From: Staphylococcus caprae
Lineage (GTDB): Bacteria > Bacillota > Bacilli > Staphylococcales > Staphylococcaceae
DNA length: 64,000 nucleotides
NCBI RefSeq assembly: GCF_002902725.1
Contig: NZ_PPRT01000031.1
Location: 41,965-105,964 of the forward strand
Direction: 5' to 3'
The notes beneath the pieces are model-generated. The model was not told where the DNA came from, ran no database searches, and was given only the letters and a program-made list of their open reading frames with translations. Below are positions 10,295-19,948 of the stretch, one piece after another. The position numbers and the translations under genes were made by a program. Numbering within the stretch: position 1 is the stretch's first letter; each line of letters begins with the position of its first letter.

Positions 10295-10374
10295 TACTTA
10301 CATACAAATGGAAAATGATTAACCAAAAAATAAGTGCAAAAAGTAACATGTAATTCGATTTTAATAAAATAGAA

Positions 10375-10404
10375 ATTGAAACGCTTTCATTTTAGGCGTA
10401 TAAT
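10375..10404 (+). promoter_or_regulatory. glcP promoter overlapped by a cre (CcpA) site
   Basis: TTGAAA (10376-10381), 17 bp spacer and a perfect TATAAT (10399-10404). ATTGAAACGCTTTCAT (10375-10390) matches the cre consensus WTGNAANCGNWWNCAW with one mismatch and covers the -35 box, the arrangement expected for CcpA repression of a sugar transporter. Confidence 0.7.
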
Positions 10405-10436
10405 TGTTTTAGTTTTTAAAAAAGGGAATGATTTAC

Positions 10437-11777
10437 ATGAAGGTAAATAAATATTTGATTTTTATATTGGGAGCATTAGGAGGTTTACTCTACGGTTATG
10501 ACAATGGTGTAATCTCCGGTGCATTATTATTTATACATAAAGACATACCACTTAACAGTACAACAGAAGGTATTGTTGTATCTTCTATGTTAATTGGTGC
10601 AATTATTGGGGCAGGAAGCAGTGGTCCGTTAGCTGATAAACTCGGACGTCGCCGTCTTGTCATGTTAATCGCTGTCGTATTCATTATTGGCGCATTAACA
10701 CTTGCCTTCTCGACTAACCTTGCATTATTGATTATTGGTCGATTAATTATTGGCCTAGCTGTCGGTGGTTCAATGTCTACCGTGCCTGTATATCTATCTG
10801 AAATGGCACCTACGGAATACCGTGGTTCTCTTGGTTCATTAAACCAATTAATGATCACAATTGGTATCTTAGCGGCATATCTTGTTAACTATGGTTTTGC
10901 GAGTATCGAAGGTTGGCGTTGGATGTTAGGTCTTGCAGTAGTACCATCAGTTATTCTATTGATTGGTATATACTTCATGCCTGAAAGTCCAAGATGGCTC
11001 CTTGAAAATAGAAGCGAAGAAGCGGCGCGTAAAGTAATGAAAATTACATACGACGATAGTGAAATCGAAAAAGAAATTAAAGAAATGAGAGAAATCTCAG
11101 CAATTGCTGAATCTACATGGACAGTCATTAAGTCACCATGGTTAGGTCGAACATTAATCGTTGGTTGTATCTTTGCGATATTCCAACAATTTATTGGTAT
11201 CAATGCAGTGATATTCTATTCATCAACTATTTTCGCTAAAGCAGGTTTAGGCGAAGCAGCCTCTATCTTAGGTTCAGTAGGTATTGGTGTGGTCAATGTA
11301 CTTGTTACCATAATTGCACTATTTGTAGTGGATAGAGTCGATCGTAAGAAGTTATTAGTTATGGGTAATATTGGGATGATTGCTTCTTTAATCATCATGG
11401 CTGTATTAATTTGGACAATCGGTATTGCATCTTCAGCTTGGATTATTATCTTATGCTTATCATTATTTATTGTCTTCTTTGGTATTTCATGGGGACCTGT
11501 ATTATGGGTTATGTTACCAGAGCTATTCCCAATGCGTGCACGTGGTGCGGCAACAGGTATCTCTGCGTTAGTACTTAATATTGGTACATTGATTGTGTCA
11601 TTATTATTCCCAATTTTAAGTGATGCATTAAGTACAGAATGGGTATTCTTAATCTTTGCTGTGATCGGTGTACTTGCCATGTTATTTGTTATTAAATTCT
11701 TACCTGAAACACGTGGACGTAGTCTTGAAGAAATTGAATATGACTTACGTGAACGTACAGGTGCAAAAACTGAATAA
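10437..11777 (+). CDS. glcP: Glucose/H+ symporter GlcP (MFS sugar porter)
   Basis: Sugar-porter family MFS protein with about 12 membrane segments. From the ATG at 10437 it has 446 residues, the length I recall for S. epidermidis GlcP, a glucose/H+ symporter, and the sequence is nearly the same. Signature motifs include DKLGRRR after TM2, PESPRWL before the central loop, and PETRGRSLEEIE at the end. AAGGGA lies 9 bp before this ATG; the ATG at 10428 has no spacing from it. The gene stands alone between terminators and its promoter carries a cre site. Confidence 0.93.
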   Translation: MKVNKYLIFILGALGGLLYGYDNGVISGALLFIHKDIPLNSTTEGIVVSSMLIGAIIGAGSSGPLADKLGRRRLVMLIAVVFIIGALTLAFSTNLALLIIGRLIIGLAVGGSMSTVPVYLSEMAPTEYRGSLGSLNQLMITIGILAAYLVNYGFASIEGWRWMLGLAVVPSVILLIGIYFMPESPRWLLENRSEEAARKVMKITYDDSEIEKEIKEMREISAIAESTWTVIKSPWLGRTLIVGCIFAIFQQFIGINAVIFYSSTIFAKAGLGEAASILGSVGIGVVNVLVTIIALFVVDRVDRKKLLVMGNIGMIASLIIMAVLIWTIGIASSAWIIILCLSLFIVFFGISWGPVLWVMLPELFPMRARGAATGISALVLNIGTLIVSLLFPILSDALSTEWVFLIFAVIGVLAMLFVIKFLPETRGRSLEEIEYDLRERTGAKTE

Positions 11778-11790
11778 TATATAAATTTCG

Positions 11791-11834
11791 CACTCCGGTT
11801 TTCAATATAATGTTGAGAACTTGGAGTGTTTTTT
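11791..11834 (+). terminator. Intrinsic terminator of glcP
   Basis: CACTCC...GTTTTCAA pairs with TTGAGAAC...GGAGTG (with G-U pairs), followed by TTTTTT. Confidence 0.8.
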
Positions 11835-11946
11835 ATTTTTAAGTGTGCGCGCATAGTTACATTTAAGTGAATCGCATACGTTTAATGGGTTTCATTTTCA
11901 GGGTAAAAAATGTAAGTTACGAAAATTAAGAACGGAGGTGTAAGAC

Positions 11947-13653
11947 ATGAAAAGTGCTCAAGCACTTGAACACACGTTAAAATCATTAGATGGTCAAAAG
12001 TACGGTGCATACAAACGTACGAAAGGAATGTACGAATTTGACCAATTTAGACTCGCAATCGACCATGTACAAGTCGATCCGTTTGCGCCGCCTTCTAAAA
12101 TGAGAGTCATTATGGATAGAAATACGACGGGGATACCAGATGATTTATTGAATGATAAATATAAGCGTCTTGCAGTCAGTGACTTCTTAACAAGATCAAT
12201 GCATCAACATATTCAATCAGCAACGCAAAAGTCTAAAAAGTCAGGGAAACTATTTATCGATCGTTGTGGACAAGAGATGTTAGAACGTACATCTGTAGTC
12301 ATCAATGATAAAGATATTGAAACTCGAATTGAAGTAGGACTACCTGCAGCTGGTCGGAAAATTCTTGGTAAAGCTGCAGCACACACACTTATCGATATAC
12401 TACCTGAAATTGTGAACCAAGCACTACGTTATGAGCATCTTGATCAAACAAAACTTCACAATCAAGTTGAATTGATGGTAGACCAAATGTATATACGAAA
12501 TGAATTAGTTCGAAGAGGCCTAGTGTCATTTGTTGCGAATGATGCCATTTTACCTCGACAAAGTGGTGTATCTGACCGTCCTATGAAACATGCCATTAAG
12601 TTCCAAAGCCCTGAAAAGTTTGAAATCCAATTAGACTTACCAAGTGGAAAATCCATCAAAGGTATGGGAATTCCGAAAGGTATTACTTTAATTGTAGGTG
12701 GCGGTTACCATGGTAAATCAACATTGCTTGAGGCATTAGAGCGCGGTGTTTATAATCATATTGCTGGAGATGGAAGAGAGTATGTGATTACACAACAAGA
12801 CGCAATGAAGATTCGAGCCGAAGACGGTAGAAGTATTGAGAAGGTTAATATTCAACCGTTTATCGATCATCTGCCTGGTAAGAAAGACACGACAGAATTT
12901 TCAACGGAAAATGCGAGTGGTAGTACGTCTCAAGCAGCGAATGTAATGGAAGCTTTAGAAGCACAAACATCGCTCTTACTGATTGATGAAGATACGTCTG
13001 CGACAAACTTTATGATTCGTGATGGACGCATGCAAAGATTGATTGCGCCTGAGAAAGAACCGATTACTCCATTTTCAAATAGAGTGAAACCATTATATGA
13101 GCATCATGACGTATCTACAATCCTTATTGTTGGGGGTTCTGGAGACTACTTTGATGTGGCAGACCAAGTGCTAATGATGGATGAATATCATTTAAAAGAT
13201 GTCACAACTGAAGCGAAGGACATTGCACAATCTGCAGGTTATGAGAGAATCGATCAATCACATGCAGACTTTGGTAGCATTCCGTCTAGAGTCCCTCTTA
13301 AATCTAGCTTCAATAAGAAAGGGAAAGATGACCGATTCAAAGCTAAAGGACTTCATACAGTGACATATGGTAAGGTACCTATTCAGATTTCTGGTTTAGA
13401 GCAACTTGTGGATGATAGCCAGACGAACAGTTTAGCGATGATGTTAGATTATCTTAAAAATGAAATACTCAACAATGACGTTACGCTTGCTCAAGCAACA
13501 GATTGCTTATATCAACGTATTGAACAAGAAGGACTAGAAGTGATTTCGCATCATCAAGGTCATCCAGGTAATTTAGCTTTACCGCGCAAACAAGAATTAA
13601 TTGGTACAATAAATAGATATCGAGGACTACACATTCGTAGTGAACGTTCTTAA
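11947..13653 (+). CDS. ABC-class P-loop ATPase (COG3044 type)
   Basis: 568-residue cytoplasmic protein of the predicted ABC-class ATPase family. Walker A is GGGYHGKST near residue 252 and Walker B is LLLIDED near 343; the long N-terminal part contains family-typical RSGVSDR and LPAAGR-like stretches. There are no membrane segments and no partner permease, so it is not a transporter subunit. It is widely conserved, and its function is unknown to me; a nucleic-acid or RNA role is only a guess. ATG 11947 follows GGAGGTG. It is transcribed alone and ends in a convergent terminator. Confidence 0.85.
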   Translation: MKSAQALEHTLKSLDGQKYGAYKRTKGMYEFDQFRLAIDHVQVDPFAPPSKMRVIMDRNTTGIPDDLLNDKYKRLAVSDFLTRSMHQHIQSATQKSKKSGKLFIDRCGQEMLERTSVVINDKDIETRIEVGLPAAGRKILGKAAAHTLIDILPEIVNQALRYEHLDQTKLHNQVELMVDQMYIRNELVRRGLVSFVANDAILPRQSGVSDRPMKHAIKFQSPEKFEIQLDLPSGKSIKGMGIPKGITLIVGGGYHGKSTLLEALERGVYNHIAGDGREYVITQQDAMKIRAEDGRSIEKVNIQPFIDHLPGKKDTTEFSTENASGSTSQAANVMEALEAQTSLLLIDEDTSATNFMIRDGRMQRLIAPEKEPITPFSNRVKPLYEHHDVSTILIVGGSGDYFDVADQVLMMDEYHLKDVTTEAKDIAQSAGYERIDQSHADFGSIPSRVPLKSSFNKKGKDDRFKAKGLHTVTYGKVPIQISGLEQLVDDSQTNSLAMMLDYLKNEILNNDVTLAQATDCLYQRIEQEGLEVISHHQGHPGNLALPRKQELIGTINRYRGLHIRSERS

Positions 13654-13687
13654 AACATTACGATAAAAGTTAAATAGTTATAAAAAT

Positions 13688-13738
13688 AAGCGTATTGTGA
13701 GCTCACTCATCCATAAGTGAGGGTAACAATACGCTTTC
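13688..13738. terminator. Convergent bidirectional terminator
   Basis: AAGCGTATTGT pairs with ACAATACGCTT, with an inner TCACT/AGTGA stem. It lies between the ABC ATPase (plus) and the small protein gene (minus). Confidence 0.8.
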
Positions 13739-14148
13739 TATGGTTCTTTTAAGAAGAATTCTACGGTAAGTTCTTCATCGAAATATTTCTCTTCATGGTC
13801 AAGTATCTCTTCATGATTTCCTTTAATAATAGTGAAACCGCTCCGTTTTTGTAATCCATATTCTTGAATAAAGCCATGCATACCTTTTTTAACATAAGGC
13901 ACAATTTTAGCTTTAAACTTAACACGCTGATTTATGATACGCCTTCTTTTATTGTAGTATCTTTGAGGGACTTTGAGCCAAATATGGTCAATGGGTTGTC
14001 CTTCAATCATTAAATCTCTAAGTAACATTCTTGTATTATTGTGAAAAGGGTATCTGCCGTAGCGACCTCCATGATGCATAAGTACGACTTGACCAGAAAC
14101 AGTCACGAGGCGATTACGAAATGGCTTTAAAGAATCTCTTGGCATCAT
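13738..14148 (-). CDS. Conserved staphylococcal hypothetical protein
   Basis: 136 residues, basic (KPFRNR, NKRRRIINQRVKFKAK), cytoplasmic, with no membrane segment. The N-terminal stretch KPFRNRLVTVSGQVVLMHHGGRY suggests a small beta-rich fold. The start is one of two adjacent ATGs after GGAG. I do not recognise a functional family; the intact frame, ribosome binding site and terminators make it a real gene. Confidence 0.75.
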   Translation of the reverse strand: MMPRDSLKPFRNRLVTVSGQVVLMHHGGRYGRYPFHNNTRMLLRDLMIEGQPIDHIWLKVPQRYYNKRRRIINQRVKFKAKIVPYVKKGMHGFIQEYGLQKRSGFTIIKGNHEEILDHEEKYFDEELTVEFFLKEP

Positions 14149-14236
14149 TTACACTCCATTCTTCAATTATTATAAAAATAATATCATAAAATAAATATAA
14201 AGTAGTGTATAAAAATAGAGAACCCTTTTCAACCTT

Positions 14237-14275
14237 CAAAAAAATGGCTACCCATATCAAAAATATGAGTAACCA
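14237..14275 (-). terminator. Terminator of FAD dehydrogenase gene
   Basis: On the minus strand, TGGTTACTCATAT pairs with ATATGGGTAGCCA (G-U and mismatch tolerated), followed by TTTTTTT. Confidence 0.75.
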
Positions 14276-14291
14276 CTCTATAAGAAATGAC

Positions 14292-15950
14292 TTATTGATT
14301 ATATTTATCTATACCTTCTGCAACTCGAATACCACTAAAGATACAGCCACCTAAAAACGTACCTTCAAGTGCGCGATATCCATGAAGACCGCCACCACCA
14401 AAGCCTGAAGCTTCTCCAGCAGCATATAAACCTTGAATAGGTTCACTCTGTTGATTCATGGCACGACCATCTAAATCAGTTTGAATACCACCAAGTGTTT
14501 TACGACTGATGATATTGAGTTTCACAGCAATCAATTTACCACTCTTATTACTTAGGAATGGTTGAGGTTTAGCCGTTCTTACAATCTTATCTCCTAAAAA
14601 TTGTCTTGCATTATGAATAAATGCAATCTGAGGATCTTTGCTAAATGCATTTGTAATTTGTAAGTCACGAGATTTAATTTCTGCTTTAATCTCTTCGTAA
14701 TTTAGTAAATGATCGTTAACAAGTGCATTCATTTTCTTAACTAAAGTGCCTAAATCATCAGCGACGACAAAGTCTTCACCCCTTTCTACAAATGCGTTGA
14801 CTGGTGAGGTAGCTTGTTTACTTAAACGTTCTTTAATTAATAATTGAATGTCTTTATTCGTTAAATCTGGGTTTTGTTCAGAACCTGATAATACAAACTC
14901 TTTCTTAATGATGTCTTCTGTTAAGATAAACCAAGAATAATCATATCCTGTTTTCATAATTGTTTCTAACGTGTGTAATGTGTCGAATCCAGGATAATCA
15001 GGTGCCTTCATACGATGACCTTCAGCATCAAACCACATTGAAGAAGGGCCTGGAATAATACGTATACCATGTTCCTTCCATATAGGGCTATAGTTCTTAA
15101 CGCCTTCCGTATAATGCCACATGCGGTCTTTATTTACAATATTGACGCCGGCATTTTCAGAAATACCGATTAAACGGCCATCAGTTGAATCCGGCACACC
15201 TTGAATCATATGTTGAGGCGCGTTGCCAAGACGTTTCGGCCAATACTTCTTAATCAGTTCTATATTAGCTCCGATACCACCTGATGTGATAACAAGATTC
15301 TCTACATCATATGAGAATGTATCAATGACTTTACGAGAAGAGGGCGCGCCACGTTCTACATCGCTTTCTTCTAGAATGTTTCCTGAGATATGTCGCACTT
15401 GATTATCTTCAATGTCGATTGCTGTAACTTGATGTCTTGGCAAATAAGTTACGCGACCAGCTTGCTCTTGTTGTAAAACATAATTCGTAAATGGTTCGAC
15501 AAGCCCAGGACCAGTTCCCCACGTAATATGGAAACGGGGTACTGAATTACCGTGACCTGATGCAGAGGATCCACCGCGTTCAGCCCATCCTAGAATTGGT
15601 GTTAGTTTGATACCCATACGATGTAGATAATCTTCCTTTTCATAAGTGGCAAATTTGACGTAGGCCTTTGCCCATTGTTCTGCCCAATAATCCTCTCCAT
15701 CGAGGCGGTCAAATTGTGCAGATCCCATCCAGTCATTAAGTGCTAAATCATATGAATCTTTAACACCATATCGACGTTGTACCTTCGAATTAACTAAGAA
15801 TAGACCTCCAAACGACCAGTAAGCCTGTCCTCCAATCGCTTGTCTAGGTTCTTGATCGATTACAGTAACGTGGAACCCTTTCTTAAGCAGTTCCGTAGCC
15901 GCTACAAGACCACTTAAACCTGCACCGATAATATGCACTGTTTTATTCAT
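14292..15950 (-). CDS. FAD-binding dehydrogenase (fumarate reductase / ketosteroid dehydrogenase-like)
   Basis: 552-residue flavoprotein. The FAD-binding Rossmann motif GAGLSGLVAATELLKKG is at residues 9-25, followed by the E/D position VIDQE. GGQAYWSFGG and the C-terminal AAGEASGFGGGGLHGYRALEG are typical of the FAD-dependent oxidoreductase 2 family (COG3573). There is no signal peptide. The substrate is not known. ATG 15950 has a GGGAG site. It is divergent from a MarR regulator across a 227 bp shared promoter region, so MarR control is plausible. Confidence 0.85.
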   Translation of the reverse strand: MNKTVHIIGAGLSGLVAATELLKKGFHVTVIDQEPRQAIGGQAYWSFGGLFLVNSKVQRRYGVKDSYDLALNDWMGSAQFDRLDGEDYWAEQWAKAYVKFATYEKEDYLHRMGIKLTPILGWAERGGSSASGHGNSVPRFHITWGTGPGLVEPFTNYVLQQEQAGRVTYLPRHQVTAIDIEDNQVRHISGNILEESDVERGAPSSRKVIDTFSYDVENLVITSGGIGANIELIKKYWPKRLGNAPQHMIQGVPDSTDGRLIGISENAGVNIVNKDRMWHYTEGVKNYSPIWKEHGIRIIPGPSSMWFDAEGHRMKAPDYPGFDTLHTLETIMKTGYDYSWFILTEDIIKKEFVLSGSEQNPDLTNKDIQLLIKERLSKQATSPVNAFVERGEDFVVADDLGTLVKKMNALVNDHLLNYEEIKAEIKSRDLQITNAFSKDPQIAFIHNARQFLGDKIVRTAKPQPFLSNKSGKLIAVKLNIISRKTLGGIQTDLDGRAMNQQSEPIQGLYAAGEASGFGGGGLHGYRALEGTFLGGCIFSGIRVAEGIDKYNQ

Positions 15951-16177
15951 GAATATACTCCCTTTTTATTTTGCTAAATTTTTATATGTAAAATGCTAAC
16001 AAACCGCTATATATTTTATCATTAACTTCAATTCAGCGCATGAGTCATTTTATGATATTAAATAAACATAATCTCATAATTCATTTTCAAAAACAGAAAT
16101 AAATGCTGTATATTTCTACAAAACGAGCATCAATGTATAATAATAAGTGAGAATAAGTCAGCTGAGGAGGTGCAAGA

Positions 16178-16600
16178 ATGACACAACAGAATGGTATAGA
16201 TGAATGGATTGAGGTTACAGAATATTTCAGATATATAGAAGATATGATTGAACGTAATTTTAAACAGAACTATGGCATAAGTTTAAGAGAATTCTATGTG
16301 CTTTATGAGTTATATAAGGCGAAAGATAAGAAATATAAAATTAATGACTTAATTAAAGAAGTGAAATTGAGTCAGAGTGCTATGTCTCGTCTTATAGACC
16401 GACTGAGATCTCCAAAGAAAGCATTCATTTGTAAGGATATGAGTAAAGAAGATCAACGTGCGACATATATTTATTTAACGGAAAAGGGTAACAATATCAT
16501 ACAAACGTTAATGAGTGATTATAGAAAGTTAATTGGTAAAGTAAATATTGAAGACATCGAAATGCTTGTACGAAAGGTGAAGGATGCCAATCCATCTTAA
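16178..16600 (+). CDS. MarR/SarA-type transcriptional regulator
   Basis: 140 residues with a winged helix: recognition region KLSQSAMSRLIDRL (residues 64-77) and wing CKDMSKEDQRATYIYLTEKG. The single Cys within the wing and the length match the MarR/SarZ-like group. Start ATG after GAGGAGGTG. It is divergent from the FAD dehydrogenase and 69 bp upstream of the broken gabD, so it may regulate either or both (inference). Confidence 0.88.
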   Translation: MTQQNGIDEWIEVTEYFRYIEDMIERNFKQNYGISLREFYVLYELYKAKDKKYKINDLIKEVKLSQSAMSRLIDRLRSPKKAFICKDMSKEDQRATYIYLTEKGNNIIQTLMSDYRKLIGKVNIEDIEMLVRKVKDANPS

Positions 16601-16669
16601 AAGTTAGCGAATGAAGATAGAGTGGTATACAATCGGAAGTGTAAAATATTACCAAAGGGGTGGATTTAA

Positions 16670-18053
16670 ATGACAAAATTAGATGTTTTGAATCCAGCAA
16701 CAAATGAAGTGATTAAGATTTTAGAATATACTGACGAACAAACCGCACATCGTCAAATTGAACGTGCACATGAAGCATTTCAATCATGGAAACAAGTGGA
16801 TGCACATGAACGTTCAGCAAAGTTATTTGAATGGGCACGTTTAGTTGATGAACATAAAAATGAATTAGCAAAATTGATTACACAAGAAGGTGGCAAACCT
16901 TATAAAGAAGCACAAGGCGAGGTCGATTATGCTAATTCTTATATTAAATGGTATGCAGAAGAAGCAAAACGTATCTATGGTCGTACAATTCCTGCCAATT
17001 CATCATCTAAAAAGATTATTGTACAGCAATTCCCAGTAGGTGTCGTAGGTGCAATTACACCTTGGAATTTCCCAGCAGCAATGATTACACGTAAAATGGC
17101 GCCTGCTTTAGCCGCAGGTTGCACGATTGTTTGTAAACCAGCAACGCAAACACCTCTAACGACAATTCGATTAGTTGAATTAGCACATGAAGCGGGTATT
17201 CCAGAAGATGCGATTCAATATGTGATTTTATCCGGTAAAGATGCTGGAGAAATCTTTAATGAGAGTCCAATCATTCAAAAAGTTACATTTACTGGTTCAA
17301 CTCAAGTTGGTAAAAAATTAATTGAGCAGGCATCTCAATCTGTTAAAAATGTGACGATGGAATTAGGTGGCTTAGCACCTCTAATCGTACATGAAGATGC
17401 GAATGTGGATTTAGCAGTTGATCAAACGATTGCTACTAAATTCCGTAACGCAGGCCAAACTTGTATTTGCGCAAATAGAATTTATGTTCACGAATCAATT
17501 GAACAAGAGTATATTGAAAAGTTAACAGAAAAAGTTCATGCATTGAAAGTAGGTAACGGCATGGATGAGGATGTCGTTGTGGGTCCACTTATTAATCAAG
17601 AAGGTGTTAATAAAGTAATTGACCAGATTAAAGACGGCAGAAGATAAGGGTGGCCAATTATCGCGTTCATTATCAGACATTCAAGAATTAGGTGGTAATT
17701 TCTTAAAACCTGTAGTTATTTCAAATGCTAACCAAGAAATGAAAGCCATGCATGAAGAAACATTTGGCCCTATTGCACCAGTAATGACATATTCAGATTT
17801 AGAAGATGCGATTCAAATGGCGAATGACACTGAATTTGGACTCGCAGCCTATTTCTTCACTAACGATTATCATACAGGATTCCACTTATACGAATCTTTA
17901 GATTATGGCGTTATTGGTTGGAATGATGGAGGACCATCAGCTGCACACGCACCATTTGGTGGCATGAAACAAAGTGGTTACGGTCGAGAAGGTGGCATCG
18001 AAGGCATAGAACCATACCTTGAAACGAAATATTTATCAATTGGAGATATGTAG
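16670..18053 (+). pseudogene. gabD: Succinate-semialdehyde/aldehyde dehydrogenase, frameshifted
   Basis: NAD(P)-dependent aldehyde dehydrogenase of the GabD type, oxidising an aldehyde such as succinate semialdehyde to the acid. The first frame (16670-17647) carries TPWNFPAA, the cofactor stretch FTGSTQVGK, MELGG and catalytic Cys near residue 265 in GQTCIC, then stops after IKDGRR. The missing C-terminus continues in the next frame from about 17640 ([11 protein letters not shown] through [10 protein letters not shown] to GREGG). Removing one G at 17636-17637 gives ATT AAA GAC GCA GAA GAT AAG and a full 460-residue enzyme. This is either a recent natural +1 mutation or a sequencing error. The truncated product would lack much of the C-terminal fold. 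Confidence 0.88.
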
Positions 18054-18068
18054 ATTAAGAATAAAAAG

Positions 18069-18122
18069 AAAATTCCTATGGCTCAAATACATGATTGTAA
18101 TGAAGTGTCATAGGAATTTTTA
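18069..18122 (+). terminator. Terminator after gabD
   Basis: AAAATTCCTATG pairs with CATAGGAATTTT (12 bp perfect), then TATTG. The A/T ends make it potentially bidirectional. Confidence 0.8.
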
Positions 18123-18175
18123 TTGTATTGAGACGTGATGTTCTTATAAAAATAAATTTAAAGGTGCTAATAAAA

Positions 18176-18664
18176 ATGAAATGGAAATCAGTTGAAATTT
18201 TGAATCACTTATCAAAGTGTATGGATTTAAACTATAACATCATCTCCGAAGAACAATGGAATACAGAGTATGAAGCAATGGATCTTAAGTTAAATCATAC
18301 ATGTTGTAAAAGTAGATTAGCTAAAAGTACGCCTAAAAAATCAGGATACTTTGTAACACTCTGGATTAAAGATAAAACTCACATCAATCAACCGTTTGAT
18401 TATCAAAACTTTCCCGAGAAATTAATTGTCAATGTCATCGATAATGATAAACGTGGTCAATTTGTATTTTCTAAGGATCTCTTGTTGAAAAAAGGTATCT
18501 TAAGTCATGATGAAAAGAAAGGCAAAATGGCATTTAGAGTTTATCCAGTTTGGGAAACAAATTTGAATACTACTGCGCTTAAAACTCAAAAATGGCAATG
18601 TAATCATTTTATAGATTTAACGAAAAACATCAAAAAGGAACTTGTATTAAGTCTATATGAATAA
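18176..18664 (+). CDS. MepB family protein
   Basis: 162 residues from ATG 18176, which has AAAGGTG 9 bp upstream; the frame also reads upstream but without a ribosome binding site. The conserved MepB pattern is visible: SRLAKSTPKKSGYFVTLW, then GQFVFSKDLLLKKGI and GKMAFRVYPVW. MepB is the third gene of the S. aureus mepRAB multidrug locus but its function is poorly known. Here it stands alone, with no mepR or mepA beside it. It converges on an MFS exporter with only 8 bp between stops. Confidence 0.82.
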   Translation: MKWKSVEILNHLSKCMDLNYNIISEEQWNTEYEAMDLKLNHTCCKSRLAKSTPKKSGYFVTLWIKDKTHINQPFDYQNFPEKLIVNVIDNDKRGQFVFSKDLLLKKGILSHDEKKGKMAFRVYPVWETNLNTTALKTQKWQCNHFIDLTKNIKKELVLSLYE

Positions 18665-18672
18665 AGATAACT

Positions 18673-19821
18673 TTATTGCGTTTTCTTTACGTTTAAAATT
18701 GTATTTATTAATTGTACCAATACCCCCATGCTACAAAACAAAATAGACAGAATTATAAGTGCGTTGATATTCCGAGTTATCAATAATAGAGAACCATATA
18801 AGGCTGAGCCAATACTACTTCCTAAATAGTTAATCGAACTATTTAAGGCAACAGCAGTACTTCCATAATCTTGATGTTGCTTAATTAATATATGTTGTTG
18901 AGGTGCTTGTGTTGCCCACCCCATAGCTCCCCATATTAAAAAAGGAACGCTACTCAACAGAGGTATTTGAATAATAAACGGTAAAAGTATAAAACTGATA
19001 AGAAGGAAAACCATTATACTTAACATAATTAAATTAGTAGATTTAAATTTATCTAAAATAAAGCCAATACCAAAACTCCCAATTAAGCCTCCAATACCCC
19101 ATATTGTTAAATAAATAGGTATTGAGTAGACACTAGGATATTGATCAACTAAGTTACTTAAATAGGTATAAAGCCCTAAGCTAGATATTGCTGCACAAAC
19201 CGTAACTGTTATCACTCTAATAATATTGGGATTTATAAATAAATTAAAACGCGCTTTAATGCTTGGAGGAGAAGGTACAAATATTTGTTTGAAATGAATA
19301 GATATGAGCAACAGAGCCACACTACTTAATAAAGCTATACATACCAGAGTGAATCTCCATGAACTTATATTAGATATTTGAATACCTAGTGGTACGCCTA
19401 CTACAGTTCCTACGCTCATGCCTCCAACAATAGTTGCTAAAGCCTTTCCTTTATGACTATTCTCTACCAATTGACTACTTGTGCTTACAGCCATGGGTGA
19501 AAATATACCAGCGCCTAAGCCAGCAATAGCTCTAGCAATCAAATAAAAAGGTAAGCTAAATGATAATGCTGTTAAGATGTTCGCTATAATAAAAATGAAT
19601 AATGCTACCATAAGCGTATACTTCACATTAATTTTTGATAAAAATATTGAAAACAACGGAGCAGAAATTGCAAAAACTAGTGTAAAGACTGTTACGCCTT
19701 GTCCGATAGCTGTACTTGTATGATTTAAGCTTTTACTTATTTCTGGGATTAATCCAGCTACGATGTATGTATCCATTCCTAGAGCAAACATACCTAAAGC
19801 TAAAATAAGAATTCTTTTCAT
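18673..19821 (-). CDS. MFS drug/metabolite exporter (DHA1, AraJ/Bcr-like)
   Basis: 382 residues with 12 predicted membrane segments. GMDTYIVAGLIPEIS in TM1 and the TM5 motif VGGMSVGTVVGVPLG mark an H+-antiporter of the DHA1 class. GGAGG 5 bp before ATG 19821 selects this start over the ATG at 19833. It is divergently transcribed from the LysR regulator (19949), the usual layout for a regulator and its exporter. Its substrate cannot be read. Confidence 0.85.
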   Translation of the reverse strand: MKRILILALGMFALGMDTYIVAGLIPEISKSLNHTSTAIGQGVTVFTLVFAISAPLFSIFLSKINVKYTLMVALFIFIIANILTALSFSLPFYLIARAIAGLGAGIFSPMAVSTSSQLVENSHKGKALATIVGGMSVGTVVGVPLGIQISNISSWRFTLVCIALLSSVALLLISIHFKQIFVPSPPSIKARFNLFINPNIIRVITVTVCAAISSLGLYTYLSNLVDQYPSVYSIPIYLTIWGIGGLIGSFGIGFILDKFKSTNLIMLSIMVFLLISFILLPFIIQIPLLSSVPFLIWGAMGWATQAPQQHILIKQHQDYGSTAVALNSSINYLGSSIGSALYGSLLLITRNINALIILSILFCSMGVLVQLINTILNVKKTQ

Positions 19822-19948
19822 AATAACCTCCATTTAACTGGTTCAAATAGTTTTTAATGTTGTAAATTAAGGTTAATATTTAAATAGATTACTTTGAATA
19901 ATGAATACGTTTCAAGACGTGTGAACTAAAAGTTTCAAGGAGAACGAA

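Noticed and set aside
11216..11854. 212-codon open frame antisense to glcP
   Set aside because: Mirror of membrane-protein codon use; lacks a ribosome binding site and covers the glcP terminator.
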